Notes: a model not told the origin generated them from the letters alone. A stretch of DNA of 64,000 nt from Bifidobacterium pseudocatenulatum DSM 20438 = JCM 1200 = LMG 10505 (GCF_001025215.1 NZ_AP012330.1:2249753-2313752); one strand, 5' to 3'; numbered from the stretch's first letter, positions 55,785-63,932 are shown. Numbers and translations: made by a program.

Positions 55785-55856
55785 TGTTCATCACAGCATC
55801 GTTACGTTTATTTCAAGATTAGCCGATGAAAATACAAAAGAATCGACGATCGTTGC

Positions 55857-55886
55857 ATGACATCGACGGTTGAGCCTGCCTATGAT
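55857..55886 (+). promoter_or_regulatory. Promoter of the small peptide gene
   Basis: -35 ATGACA (55857-55862), 18-bp spacer, -10 TATGAT (55881-55886). It predicts a purine-rich leader of about 180 nt with small hairpins (such as CCCCACACGCGGGG) before the ATG at 56076. Confidence 0.55.
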
Positions 55887-56075
55887 GAAGGCACAACAGA
55901 ACAAAGAGACACGATGCGGCAGGAACCGGAGAGAAAACCGGAGCCGCACCCCACACGCGGGGAAACGGCAACGCCACCCGCGCTGAACGTAACCAAAAAG
56001 CAACAGACTTACGGCAGCGGCCAGAGGAAAGAACAGAAAACAAGAACGCCGCCAAGCCGAACGAAAGGAAACATC

Positions 56076-56198
56076 ATGAAGAACAACACTTTCAACCAGA
56101 TCATCAACGCCAACCTCGCTTCCGTCGATCCGGGCTTCGGCCAGTTCGCACTCGCCAAGGCCAGCGCCGATCTGTTCAAGAAGGTCATCAACAAGTGA
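56076..56198 (+). CDS. 40-aa peptide of unknown function
   Basis: ATG 56076 follows a strong AAAGGA by 8 nt. The peptide begins MKNNTFNQIINANL and ends LFKKVINK. It lacks a signal sequence and cysteines. The second half can form an amphipathic helix (FGQFALAKASADLFKKVI). A promoter about 190 bp upstream and a strong terminator 42 bp downstream make it a one-gene unit with well-formed signals, which argues that it is really expressed. I do not recognise the family. It could be a membrane-active peptide, a small regulator or a signalling peptide; nothing here decides between them. Confidence 0.7.
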   Translation: MKNNTFNQIINANLASVDPGFGQFALAKASADLFKKVINK

Positions 56199-56239
56199 TC
56201 CAAGGCCCGCGCAGGCAGGCGTCACATTAACACGACCGA

Positions 56240-56276
56240 AGGGCTTGCGCTCCATGTGGAGCGCAAGCCCTTTCTC
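56240..56276 (+). terminator. Terminator of the small peptide gene
   Basis: AGGGCTTGCGCTCC (56240-56253) pairs perfectly with GGAGCGCAAGCCCT (56258-56271) around a 4-base loop, followed by TTTCTC. Confidence 0.9.
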
Positions 56277-56360
56277 ATGTTCCGATCAAGCGACGCCAAG
56301 AATCCAGCCACCCCAGCAACTGCACACACAGCACCGCACGCAACCACGCACAACAGCTGG

Positions 56361-56376
56361 TGTTTCACGTGAAACT
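56361..56376. promoter_or_regulatory. parS: parS-like site (15/16)
   Basis: TGTTTCACGTGAAACT, one end base off the consensus, in the spacer before trxB. The 56277-56475 region otherwise holds no gene. Confidence 0.9.
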
Positions 56377-56475
56377 CTGTAGATGATCCGGCTTGGAAAG
56401 CACTTGATAATACGCCATAAGAAAAAGGAATGCGTGAAATTGTGCAGTGCGCGGCTGGTTGCTTTGGTGGTTCGC

Positions 56476-56481
56476 TACAGT
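56476..56481 (+). promoter_or_regulatory. -10-like hexamer for a probable leaderless trxB mRNA
   Basis: TACAGT ends 6 nt before ATG 56488. No ribosome site of normal strength lies between. Confidence 0.45.
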
Positions 56482-56487
56482 GGGAAT

Positions 56488-57423
56488 ATGAGTGATTTGC
56501 GAGATGTGATTATTGTCGGATCCGGCCCTGCCGGATATACCGCGGCCATATACTTGGGCCGGGCTGGATTCAAACCACTGGTCATCGCGGGTGCGCTGAC
56601 CCCAGGCGGGCAGCTCGTCAACACCACTGAAGTGGAGAATTTTCCGGGTTTCCCCGACGGCGTTATGGGACCGGAACTCATGGATAATATGCAACGCCAG
56701 GCTGAGAAGTTCGGCGCGGAAATCGTTTGGGATGATGTTGTTTCCGTGAGCAACAATGACGTCACCGGCGTGAAAACCGTGAGCGTCGATCAGGGAGACG
56801 TTTTTGAAACCCATGCTTTGATCATCGCAACCGGATCGGAATATCGCAAACTCGACATCCCCGGAGAGGCGGAATATTCCGGCAAGGGAGTGTCATATTG
56901 CGCGACCTGCGACGGCTTCTTCTTCCGAGATAAGCCGATTATTGTGGTCGGCGGCGGCGATAGCGCATTCACCGAGGCTGATTTTCTTTCACGATTTGGA
57001 TCGTCGGTGACGTTGATTCATCGTCGTTCTGAATTCCGCGCATCGCAGATTCTCGTGGAACGCGCTCAGCAGAATCCGAAGATCACCATCGTCACGGATT
57101 CCGTGGTGGAGGAAATCTTGGGTGACGACAATGGAGCCCAATCCGTGAACATTCGCAACGTCATCACCGGAGAAACCAGCACGATTGCCGCAAACGGCAT
57201 TTTTGTGGCGATCGGCCACTCCCCCGCCACAGCTTTTATTGACGGCATTGTGCAGCGAGATGCGGGTGGATATATTCAGGTGGACGGCGCCAGCACACGC
57301 ACCAGCACTGCCGGCATTTTTGCAGCTGGCGACTGTGTTGATAGTATTTACCGTCAAGCGATCAGTGCCGCCGGCATGGGCTGCCGGGCCGCCCTCGATG
57401 CCCAAGCCTACCTCCAGCAGTAA
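56488..57423 (+). CDS. trxB: Thioredoxin reductase
   Basis: A 311-aa flavoprotein. GSGPAGYTAA (11-20) binds FAD, CATC (138-141) is the redox disulfide, GGGDSAFTEADFL binds NADPH and GIFAAGDCVD is the second FAD motif. It transfers electrons from NADPH to thioredoxin. Longer frames start up to 35 codons upstream, but the family begins at this Met. In related actinobacteria trxA and often sigM lie next to it; neither is present here. Convergent with parB. Confidence 0.96.
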   Translation: MSDLRDVIIVGSGPAGYTAAIYLGRAGFKPLVIAGALTPGGQLVNTTEVENFPGFPDGVMGPELMDNMQRQAEKFGAEIVWDDVVSVSNNDVTGVKTVSVDQGDVFETHALIIATGSEYRKLDIPGEAEYSGKGVSYCATCDGFFFRDKPIIVVGGGDSAFTEADFLSRFGSSVTLIHRRSEFRASQILVERAQQNPKITIVTDSVVEEILGDDNGAQSVNIRNVITGETSTIAANGIFVAIGHSPATAFIDGIVQRDAGGYIQVDGASTRTSTAGIFAAGDCVDSIYRQAISAAGMGCRAALDAQAYLQQ

Positions 57424-57466
57424 CACTTCCCATCACGGTCATACCCTACAAAAACTTGAAAAACGA

Positions 57467-57555
57467 GCGGAAGGGGCGGCATATTCTGTTCACGACTGTA
57501 AGCTTGGCCAAACGGCCTTGAGTGTGTCGTGAACAGAATATGCCGCCCCTTCCGC
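57467..57555. repeat. Perfect 30-bp inverted repeat (89 bp overall) between trxB and parB
   Basis: Bases 57467-57496 are the exact reverse complement of 57526-57555, with a 29-base centre that contains GGCCAAACGGCC. No T-run follows on the plus strand, and the left side has only a short A-rich stretch. It lies between converging genes, so it may be a very stable terminator, or a small mobile-element remnant. I see no clear target-site duplication. Confidence 0.85.
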
Positions 57556-57579
57556 GGACACCAAAAAACTTAAGAAATA

Positions 57580-58935
57580 CTATTTTTCGGCAGTGGGCAT
57601 GAGCAGGTCGACAATGCGCTTCATGTCGTCTTCGGATTTGAACACGATTTCGATGCGTCCATGCTCCTTGGATCCCTTGATCGACACCTTCGTACCGAAC
57701 CTCTTTTCAAGACCGACCTGCATCGGAGTTCCGGCCCAAGGGTTCAGCTTATTGGTTTTCGCTTTCTTCGGCTGGTCCGATTCAGCGACCTTCATCGACA
57801 CGATTTCCTCGGTGCTGCGTACCGACAACCCTTCGGAAATAATGCGCGTCGCAAGCTGTTCCATGTCAGCTTCCGTCGGTAATCCGAGCAATGCGCGCGC
57901 ATGACCGGCCGACAGCAACCCGGAAGCAACCTTCTTTTGTACGGTCGCAGGCAGATTCAGCAGTCGCAGAGTATTGGCGATTTGCGGACGCGACTTCGAC
58001 ACCGACTTTGACAATTGCGCCTGCGTCAAGCCAAAATCGTCGATCATCTGCTGATAGGCGGCCGCCTCTTCCAATGGATTCAACGCAACGCGATGCAGGT
58101 TTTCCAGCAAAGCGTCACGCAACATATCGTCGTCGGCAGTGGTTTTGACAATCGCAGGAATCGTTTTCAAACCTGCGATCTGCGATGCACGCCAACGACG
58201 TTCACCCATAATGAGCTCGTACATGCTATCCATGCGCCCGTCGAACATATTGTGCGACTCGGCATCTTTAGCGGCGTTCTCCTTGCGAGCAGCCTCAATC
58301 TGCGCGAGTGGACGCTTCCGTACGACAATAGGCTGCAGCACGCCGACTTCTTTGATGGAATCGGCAAGCTCACGAAGATCATCCTCATCGAAAATGGTAC
58401 GCGGCTGATGCAGGTTCGGTCCAACATCACTCAGTCGCAATTCAACGAGATAACCGCCCTGCACCGGCAACAGTTCAGGTTCGTCATTCTTCTTATCTTC
58501 GGTCTTTTTTACCGCAGCGGTTTCACGTGAAACACTTTCCTGCTTCACTTCGGCAGTGGCAACAGGACTGGTGGAACCGAAGAACATGTCGGCAGGATGA
58601 GCAGTCTCATTCAACGTGATGGAAGGCATACTGGCTCGATGGCCACTCCCCTTCTTGGTTTCACGTGAAACGTTCTTCTTCATGTCATGGACGGCATCGA
58701 CGGAAGCCTTGGCGGTTGCCACGGAACTCTTGACCGCGGTCTTCCCCGCGGATTGCCCGGCAACAGTCGCACCACCGGCTACGTTTTCTGAAACCTTTCC
58801 AGCGATCTTGTTATCAGCCTTTGCACCCGCAACAGCCACAGCCGGTTCAGTAGTGGCTTCCGATTTCGCCGACTCTCCTGGAAGAGACGGAAACAGTGCG
58901 CCGAGACCCTTGCCTAAACGTGATTTCGTAGCCAT
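57580..58935 (-). CDS. parB: Chromosome-partitioning protein ParB
   Basis: A 451-aa DNA-binding CTPase. The start MATKSRLGKGLGALFP is the ParA-interacting motif. A long disordered Ala/Lys/Glu linker (about 20-155) leads to the ParB/Srx domain with ELADSIKEVGVLQPIVVR and IMGERRWRASQIAG (CTP-binding GERR region). Then comes the HTH (LTQAQLSKSVSKSRPQIANTLRLL) that reads parS, and a C-terminal dimerisation domain. The linker is longer than usual and its DNA contains two parS sites. It is 2 bp after parA, in one operon. Confidence 0.96.
   Translation of the reverse strand: MATKSRLGKGLGALFPSLPGESAKSEATTEPAVAVAGAKADNKIAGKVSENVAGGATVAGQSAGKTAVKSSVATAKASVDAVHDMKKNVSRETKKGSGHRASMPSITLNETAHPADMFFGSTSPVATAEVKQESVSRETAAVKKTEDKKNDEPELLPVQGGYLVELRLSDVGPNLHQPRTIFDEDDLRELADSIKEVGVLQPIVVRKRPLAQIEAARKENAAKDAESHNMFDGRMDSMYELIMGERRWRASQIAGLKTIPAIVKTTADDDMLRDALLENLHRVALNPLEEAAAYQQMIDDFGLTQAQLSKSVSKSRPQIANTLRLLNLPATVQKKVASGLLSAGHARALLGLPTEADMEQLATRIISEGLSVRSTEEIVSMKVAESDQPKKAKTNKLNPWAGTPMQVGLEKRFGTKVSIKGSKEHGRIEIVFKSEDDMKRIVDLLMPTAEK
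58519..58534. promoter_or_regulatory. parS: parS-like site inside parB (15/16)
   Basis: GGTTTCACGTGAAACA, one base off consensus. Read as codons in parB it gives Val-Ser-Arg-Glu-Thr. Confidence 0.9.
58657..58672. promoter_or_regulatory. parS: parS-like site inside parB (14/16)
   Basis: GGTTTCACGTGAAACG keeps the 14-bp palindromic core and differs at both end bases. It also encodes Val-Ser-Arg-Glu-Thr in the parB linker. Confidence 0.85.
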
Positions 58936-58937
58936 GA

Positions 58938-59918
58938 TCAGTTCTCATTCCTTCTTGCATCGATAGCCTTCAGCACCGTCTGCGAGCGACGTGCGATTTC
59001 CAATGCGGCCTCACAATAGGCAATCGCTCCCATTCCCTTGGGATCGTAGGCGATCACGCTTTGATTGAAGCTTGGAGCTTCCGATATTTTCACCGTTCGG
59101 GGAATCGTGGTATTCAGTACGATAGTCGGATAATGATTTTTGACTTCGTCATGCACTTCACGGCTGAGTAACGTCCTCTTATCGAACATGGTGATCAGCA
59201 TGGTGGAAACCAGCAGCGACGGATTGAAATGCTCCTGCACCAGTCCGATGGTATTGATGAGCTGGCCGAGACCTTCCAGCGCATAGTACTCAGCCTGGAT
59301 CGGAATCAGCATCTCATGCACCGCACACATGGCATTAATTACCAGCAGGCCGAGGCTTGGCGGGCAATCGATAATCACGTAGTCGTAGTGCTCCTCGCTG
59401 GTTTCCAGAAACTCGTCAACCGCGGTCTTCAGAAGCACATTACGATTTTCCATGTCGGCGACTTCCAGCTCGGCACCGCTCAAATCGATCGAAGCTGGAA
59501 CCACATCGAGCAGATCAAAATCAGGGCATGTGCGCTTGACTTCGGCGATGGTCTTCCTGCCTTCGATCACGTCGTACACCGAAGGCTCCCCCGACGCATG
59601 CGGAGCGCCCAACGCGGTCGACGCATTGCCCTGCGGATCCATATCGATCAGCAGCACCTTGGAACCGAACTGAGCCAACGCAGCGGAAAGATTCACGGCC
59701 GACGTGGTTTTGCCAACGCCACCCTTCTGGTTGGCGACCGCGATCAGGCGCGTCTGCTCCGGCTTTGGGCAAACGGCCTTCTGCAAGGCGCGATAGCGAG
59801 TCGATTCGTCGGCAATCTGCGAACCAAGAGGAGAATCCGATCCTCCGAAAATTCGTTTGATGGTTTCCGTTGCCGATTCCATCGATGTCAGGTTATCTGG
59901 TCCTTCAGGTCCAGTCAT
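58938..59918 (-). CDS. parA: Chromosome-partitioning ATPase ParA (Soj)
   Basis: A 326-aa deviant Walker ATPase. NQKGGVGKTTSAVNLSAALA carries the signature Lys of the ParA family, LLIDMDPQGNAS is Walker A prime, and YVIIDCPPSLGLL is Walker B. It binds DNA as a dimer and moves ParB-parS complexes. A 65-residue N-terminal extension precedes the fold. Ribosome site AAGGAAGG is before ATG 59918; an internal Met (MESATE) is possible. It is upstream of parB in the same operon. Confidence 0.95.
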   Translation of the reverse strand: MTGPEGPDNLTSMESATETIKRIFGGSDSPLGSQIADESTRYRALQKAVCPKPEQTRLIAVANQKGGVGKTTSAVNLSAALAQFGSKVLLIDMDPQGNASTALGAPHASGEPSVYDVIEGRKTIAEVKRTCPDFDLLDVVPASIDLSGAELEVADMENRNVLLKTAVDEFLETSEEHYDYVIIDCPPSLGLLVINAMCAVHEMLIPIQAEYYALEGLGQLINTIGLVQEHFNPSLLVSTMLITMFDKRTLLSREVHDEVKNHYPTIVLNTTIPRTVKISEAPSFNQSVIAYDPKGMGAIAYCEAALEIARRSQTVLKAIDARRNEN

Positions 59919-60015
59919 ACACTAGCCTTCCTTACGATATGCTTAACATTCAAGTTTCATCATTCGGGTGGACAGAATCAGCTCATCTCACCCACTGTGC
60001 ACAAATGTGAATAGC

Positions 60016-60176
60016 TGTGGATAGTCGGTGGATAACTTACGTTGTTCGCAAAAAGTTATCCACCGATCTTTCGTTGCTACTTCAACATTTTTCCGCCGCT
60101 TTTTTTCGTCGATTTTCCAGTTGTGGACAATGTGCATAACTCACCGAAATGGTGGATAACTTACTTTTTATCCACC
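60016..60176. other. Cluster of DnaA-box-like sequences between parA and rsmG
   Basis: TTATCCAC-type nonamers in both orientations: TGTGGATAG (60016-60024), GGTGGATAA (60027-60035), TTATCCACC (60056-60064), GGTGGATAA (60151-60159) and TTATCCACC (60168-60176, reaching into the end of rsmG). The stretch is AT-rich. It could titrate DnaA or be an accessory part of the origin, about 4 kb from the expected dnaA. Confidence 0.65.
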
Positions 60177-60955
60177 ATGAGCACATGGGTCGATTCCAAG
60201 CCCGGACCAACCTCGGCATCCACCACCCGCGGACGAATGCCACCGCATTTGGCGATCTCTTTGGAAGCCTTTTCGATCTCCTCTTGCGCGGACCGCCCCT
60301 TCAGTGCGACCAAACGTCCACCGCGCTCAAGCAACGGCAGCGTCCACCCCGAAAGTTTGGTCATAGGAGCCACGGCACGGCACGTCACCACGGCAAACGG
60401 ATGTTTCGCCTGAATAGGCTTGCCATCCAAATCCAGTACAGGACCGCGAACGGCCACTCCCCTGCCGTTCTTGCCGCCTTTGCCGTTCCTGGCGCTTCCA
60501 TTGCCACGATTGCCGCCTTGAGCGCCAGTAGCACCCGCAATGGCCTCGATCATCTCATTGGCCCTGGCACGCACCACGGTAACGTTATTCAACTCCATAT
60601 CGGCCACGCACTCGTTCAGCCATTCGACACGACGTTCCATCGGCTCCACAAGCGTGAACCGGTGATCCGGCAGGCAGGCGGCCGCGACAATACCGGGAAA
60701 ACCGCCGCCACTGCCGATATCGGCAACCGTCTTGAACTGCTTCTTGGCCGTGGCTTCCTTTACGAAAGGCACAATGGCGGCCGAATTCAGAATATGGCGT
60801 TCCCAAATAATGCCAACATCTCTTGGCCCAATCAGACCGCGAGGTTCGCCTTCTTCGGCAAGTTTCGCATGGAAAACACGAAGCTTGCCCAACGCATCCC
60901 CCAGCACTTCCTCAAGCATCGGCGAATCATCAAGTTCGTCTGTCACATCACTCAT
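60161..60955 (-). CDS. rsmG: 16S rRNA (guanine-527-N7) methyltransferase
   Basis: A 264-aa S-adenosylmethionine enzyme. [21 protein letters not shown] is the N-terminal RsmG signature and [13 protein letters not shown] binds the cofactor. An insert rich in Gly, Asn and Ala (about 140-165) sits in the middle and looks like low-complexity expansion. It methylates G527 near the streptomycin site. The start is the second ATG (MSDVTDEL), at a better distance from AGGA; the first adds three residues. Part of the jag-rsmG-parA-parB series. Confidence 0.93.
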   Translation of the reverse strand: MSDVTDELDDSPMLEEVLGDALGKLRVFHAKLAEEGEPRGLIGPRDVGIIWERHILNSAAIVPFVKEATAKKQFKTVADIGSGGGFPGIVAAACLPDHRFTLVEPMERRVEWLNECVADMELNNVTVVRARANEMIEAIAGATGAQGGNRGNGSARNGKGGKNGRGVAVRGPVLDLDGKPIQAKHPFAVVTCRAVAPMTKLSGWTLPLLERGGRLVALKGRSAQEEIEKASKEIAKCGGIRPRVVDAEVGPGLESTHVLMVDKK

Positions 60956-61078
60956 GGGCACCATCCTATATCCTGCTCTTCCTCATTGTCGGTATTCCAG
61001 CAAGTACTTCCCGACCATTGACGGCAATATCACATGTCCGGCGCACGGCCAGCATGAAGTCACTCAAAAAATCGCAAT

Positions 61079-61106
61079 AAAAAAAGCGCCACCAAATGGT
61101 GACGCC
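61079..61106 (-). terminator. Terminator after jag
   Basis: On the minus strand GGCGTCACC pairs with GGTGGCGCT around a short loop, followed by TTTTTTTATT. It abuts the parS at 61108-61123. Confidence 0.85.
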
Positions 61107-61107
61107 A

Positions 61108-61123
61108 TGTTTCACGTGAAACG
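61108..61123. promoter_or_regulatory. parS: parS-like site after jag (15/16)
   Basis: TGTTTCACGTGAAACG, between the jag stop and its terminator. Confidence 0.9.
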
Positions 61124-61131
61124 AGCCGAAC

Positions 61132-61659
61132 TCAGGCCTCATCCTCGTCTTCAGCATCTTCGGCAGCGGAAGCCTTGAGATACACCGTGACGTAACGACG
61201 CGGTTCCTCGCCGTGGGAACGGGACTTCATGCCCTCCTCACGCACCACATCATGCACGATCTTGCGTTCGAAGGAGTTCATCGGCTTGAGATCAACCGGC
61301 TCCCCCGTCTCGCGCACCTCGTCGATGGCGTCCAGCGCGATGTCGTGCAGACGCTGGCGCTTGCGCTTCAGATAGCCGTCGACGTCCACAATGAGATGGG
61401 AACGCTCGCCGGTCTTCTGCTGCACGGCCAGTCGCGTCAGCTGCTGCAGAGCGTCAACGACTTCGCCGTTGCGTCCGATGAGATGCTTGATGTCCGTATC
61501 ATCATCGGCGACGATTTGCACGGTAGGGCGATTGTTGCGCACGCCCATTTCGATATCGCCTTCGTAATCGACGATATCAAGCAGTCCTTCAAGATAATCG
61601 GCAGCGATATCAGCTTCCTCGTTGAGCTGATCGATGGTCTTTTCCTCATCTTGCGCCAT
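61132..61659 (-). CDS. jag: RNA-binding protein Jag (KhpB), KH and R3H domains
   Basis: A 175-aa protein. An acidic start (about 1-25) is followed by a KH-type domain with HLIGRNGEVVDALQQLTRLAV and an R3H domain with MNSFERKIVHDVV, REEGMKSRSHGEEPRRYVTVYL. The acidic C-terminus is AAEDAEDEDEA. It binds RNA, with KhpA in other bacteria, and affects cell division and elongation. The Jag_N domain of firmicutes is absent, as usual in actinobacteria. The yidC-jag order is conserved, with a terminator carrying parS between them here. Confidence 0.92.
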   Translation of the reverse strand: MAQDEEKTIDQLNEEADIAADYLEGLLDIVDYEGDIEMGVRNNRPTVQIVADDDTDIKHLIGRNGEVVDALQQLTRLAVQQKTGERSHLIVDVDGYLKRKRQRLHDIALDAIDEVRETGEPVDLKPMNSFERKIVHDVVREEGMKSRSHGEEPRRYVTVYLKASAAEDAEDEDEA

Positions 61660-61751
61660 AGTGGTTGTACTCCTTTGAGCGGGGTTTCTATTACTAAAGT
61701 CTTATTGTGTAAAGTCTAATTCCTGTTTACCACGTCGACAATAAACGCTGA

Positions 61752-61800
61752 TAAAAGTGGTGTGTCCCGCGTTTCACGTGAAACACGGGACACACTTTTA
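61752..61800 (-). terminator. Terminator hairpin after yidC containing a parS site
   Basis: GTGTGTCCCG and CGGGACACAC flank the palindromic parS (61770-61785), giving one stem of about 25 bp, with AAAAGTG/CTTTT outside. On the minus strand it follows the yidC stop directly and ends in CACTTTTAT. Confidence 0.8.
61770..61785. promoter_or_regulatory. parS: parS-like site within the yidC terminator (15/16)
   Basis: CGTTTCACGTGAAACA, one end base off consensus, forming the top of the terminator stem. Confidence 0.9.
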
Positions 61801-61801
61801 C

Positions 61802-62836
61802 TCACTTCTTTTTCTTTTTACGGCTCGGCTGCTGACGCTGGTAGCCGCTCTTTTCCTTCACTTCGGCGGCTTCCTTGGCCTTCTGCAGCGCCTCTTCCTC
61901 GAGGGATGGCAGACCGGCCTTGGCTCGGCGGGCGTTCTCATGAACATGATCACGCTTTTCCTTCGCTTCGGCGGCCGGAGATCCCGGAGTCGGGAAGACG
62001 TGGATCTGCCAGATGGAACGCAACAGATTGCAGATGTTGTTGGTGAGCCAGTACACCAGCACAGCGAACGGCATGGCAATACCGGAGAAAATGTACATGA
62101 TCGGGAACATCCACAACATCATCTTCTGCATCATTTCGGTCTGCTTGTTTGCCGCAGACTGAGCCATGTTACGCTTCATGCTGTTGTACTGCATGAACCA
62201 CAGGCAGAAGCACATCAATGCAACGAAGATGGCGATAACTACTTTGCCATGCACGGCGGCGGTCGTGAAGTTATCAGCCACGTTCACACCGAACACTGTG
62301 GTGGACGTGAACTGCTTGGCTGTGGCGATGTCGAAAGCGCCAAGACCCTGTCCGTCCCTGAATTTGCCGCGTGCGATGTACGGAATGGCTGACAGCGTAT
62401 AGAACATGCACATGAATACGGGACCCTGCACGAACATAGGGAGCATGGAAGTGCAGCCACCCATCGGGTTCGCATCATTGTCCTGGTAGAGCTTCATCAT
62501 CTCGCGCTGCATGGCTTCCTTGCTGGCGGGATCGTTCTTGCCCTTGTATTTGTTTTGGATACGCTGCATCTTTGGCTGCAGGACGGTCATCTGGGCCTGC
62601 ATCTTGCGCATACCCTTCATGGACTTGTAGAACAGCGGAAAAACGCATGCCTGGACCACAAGTACTAGGAATACGATGGACATGACCCACGAGAAACCGA
62701 TCTCGTTCATGCCCAGCATCACCAGGAACTTATGGAATACGGCCATGATCTGCGTCATGAGCCACTCGACGGGATACAGGAGCTTATACAGCCAGCCCCA
62801 GAAACCGCTGTCGAGGAGGAATTGATTTTGATTCAT
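61802..62836 (-). CDS. yidC: Membrane protein insertase YidC (Oxa1 family)
   Basis: A 344-aa protein with about five helices, starting MNQNQFLLDSGFWGWLYKLLYPVEWLM. The conserved core has the amphipathic loop KMQAQMTVLQPKMQRIQNKYKGKND and a positively charged groove. There is no large periplasmic P1 domain, as in Gram-positives. The tail is Lys-rich (RKKKKK). It inserts membrane proteins alone or with Sec. Its ATG overlaps the yidD stop (TAATG). Confidence 0.95.
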   Translation of the reverse strand: MNQNQFLLDSGFWGWLYKLLYPVEWLMTQIMAVFHKFLVMLGMNEIGFSWVMSIVFLVLVVQACVFPLFYKSMKGMRKMQAQMTVLQPKMQRIQNKYKGKNDPASKEAMQREMMKLYQDNDANPMGGCTSMLPMFVQGPVFMCMFYTLSAIPYIARGKFRDGQGLGAFDIATAKQFTSTTVFGVNVADNFTTAAVHGKVVIAIFVALMCFCLWFMQYNSMKRNMAQSAANKQTEMMQKMMLWMFPIMYIFSGIAMPFAVLVYWLTNNICNLLRSIWQIHVFPTPGSPAAEAKEKRDHVHENARRAKAGLPSLEEEALQKAKEAAEVKEKSGYQRQQPSRKKKKK

Positions 62837-63168
62837 TACAGGCCAGTCTCCTTATCGCCTATAGGTTTTTCTACGTTCAGAGGCGTGAGCCGAGGTTCCT
62901 CGTGTGCCTTCGACCACGAACATCTGTAAAACAAGGAATAAAGCTGCGGAACGTCGTCAATTCCCCCACGGTTCCACTGATTGCAGCGAAGAAGGCGCAA
63001 TAACGCAAGAAGGCCACCCTTAAGGCGGCCAAATCGTTCAATCGCCTGAATCGCGTAATTGGAACAACTTGGATAATATCTGCAGCAAGGCGCGGTATTC
63101 GCGGAAATATGACGTTGGTACCAGCGAATGGCACGAATCATCCAATTTCCGTTACGACCGGCGTTCAT
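62836..63168 (-). CDS. yidD: Membrane protein insertion efficiency factor YidD
   Basis: A 110-aa protein with the UPF0161 signature CCRYYPSCSNYAIQAIERFG and RLLRCNQWNRGGIDDVP. A helix that binds the inner face of the membrane starts it. The C-terminal 35 residues are an extension. TAATG overlaps couple it to rnpA before and yidC after. Confidence 0.93.
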   Translation of the reverse strand: MNAGRNGNWMIRAIRWYQRHISANTAPCCRYYPSCSNYAIQAIERFGRLKGGLLALLRLLRCNQWNRGGIDDVPQLYSLFYRCSWSKAHEEPRLTPLNVEKPIGDKETGL

Positions 63169-63530
63169 TACCGACGCACGGCCTTACGATTCACCGCTTC
63201 AAAACATGCTGCGATCTGCTGCTCCAACGATAGAAAATCGGCATGCGCAGCACTTGGCTTGGCACGCAACACGATATCGCAGGATTCAGGTAAGGCAGAT
63301 TCGTACTTTCGTGCAAGCACGCGGAAACGACGCTTGACGGCATTACGCGTCACAGCGTTGCCGACAGCCTTGGAAACGGCCAAACCGACACGTCGGCCCC
63401 GCATCGCCGCAGAATCGTCGATAATGGCATCGTCGTGCACCAAATAATGCACGACGATGTCTTCTCGCGATACCCTACGACGGCGTTTGAGCACCGCGAC
63501 GAAATCGCGATGGCTTTTCAGCCGTTCCAC
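63168..63530 (-). CDS. rnpA: Ribonuclease P protein component
   Basis: A 120-aa basic protein. [20 protein letters not shown] starts it, and the RNR motif [13 protein letters not shown] is intact. It supports the RNase P RNA in cleaving tRNA 5' leaders. It follows rpmH by 17 bp. Confidence 0.95.
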   Translation of the reverse strand: MERLKSHRDFVAVLKRRRRVSREDIVVHYLVHDDAIIDDSAAMRGRRVGLAVSKAVGNAVTRNAVKRRFRVLARKYESALPESCDIVLRAKPSAAHADFLSLEQQIAACFEAVNRKAVRR

Positions 63531-63547
63531 CGCTCTATGCCGTTAAA

Positions 63548-63682
63548 TCAGGCAGCGAGGGACTTGCGGCCCTTGGCGCGGCGACGGTTGATCAGAGCGC
63601 GGCCTGCGCGGGTGCGCATGCGCTGACGGAAACCGTGCTTCATGTGACGACGACGGTTGTTCGGCTGGAATGTCCTCTTCAT
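63548..63682 (-). CDS. rpmH: 50S ribosomal protein L34
   Basis: A 44-aa protein of canonical length, [22 protein letters not shown], ending in AKGRKSLAA. The start is the ATG complementary to 63680-63682 with GGGAG 9 nt upstream; the 16-codon extension is spurious. It is first in the rpmH-rnpA-yidD-yidC run that points away from the origin. Confidence 0.97.
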   Translation of the reverse strand: MKRTFQPNNRRRHMKHGFRQRMRTRAGRALINRRRAKGRKSLAA

Positions 63683-63823
63683 AATTAATGCTCCCGGTGT
63701 TTTTTGCCATGCCAAGGCACGGCTCCTCATGAGTCAAGCTCTACCAAGTTACTCTGACCCCTGAACAGAGATGAATACGCATATCAAATCCTTCACATTT
63801 TCATGGGGATTCTCCCCACAAAA

Positions 63824-63932
63824 CAATCCACAGAAACGTTGATATGTCGCCAAACTCCCCACAAAAGTTATCCACAAACTACAATGATGTTATTCACAAT
63901 TCAGTCTTTTCAACACGCTTACCGGTGGATAA
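63824..63932. other. Origin-proximal DnaA boxes (upstream of dnaA)
   Basis: TTATCCACA (63868-63876, perfect), TTATTCACA (63890-63898), CAATCCACA (63824-63832) and GGTGGATAA (63924-63932) lie in AT-rich DNA between rpmH and the window end, where dnaA should begin just beyond. 63683-63823 holds the rpmH promoter region, which I cannot place exactly. Confidence 0.75.
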
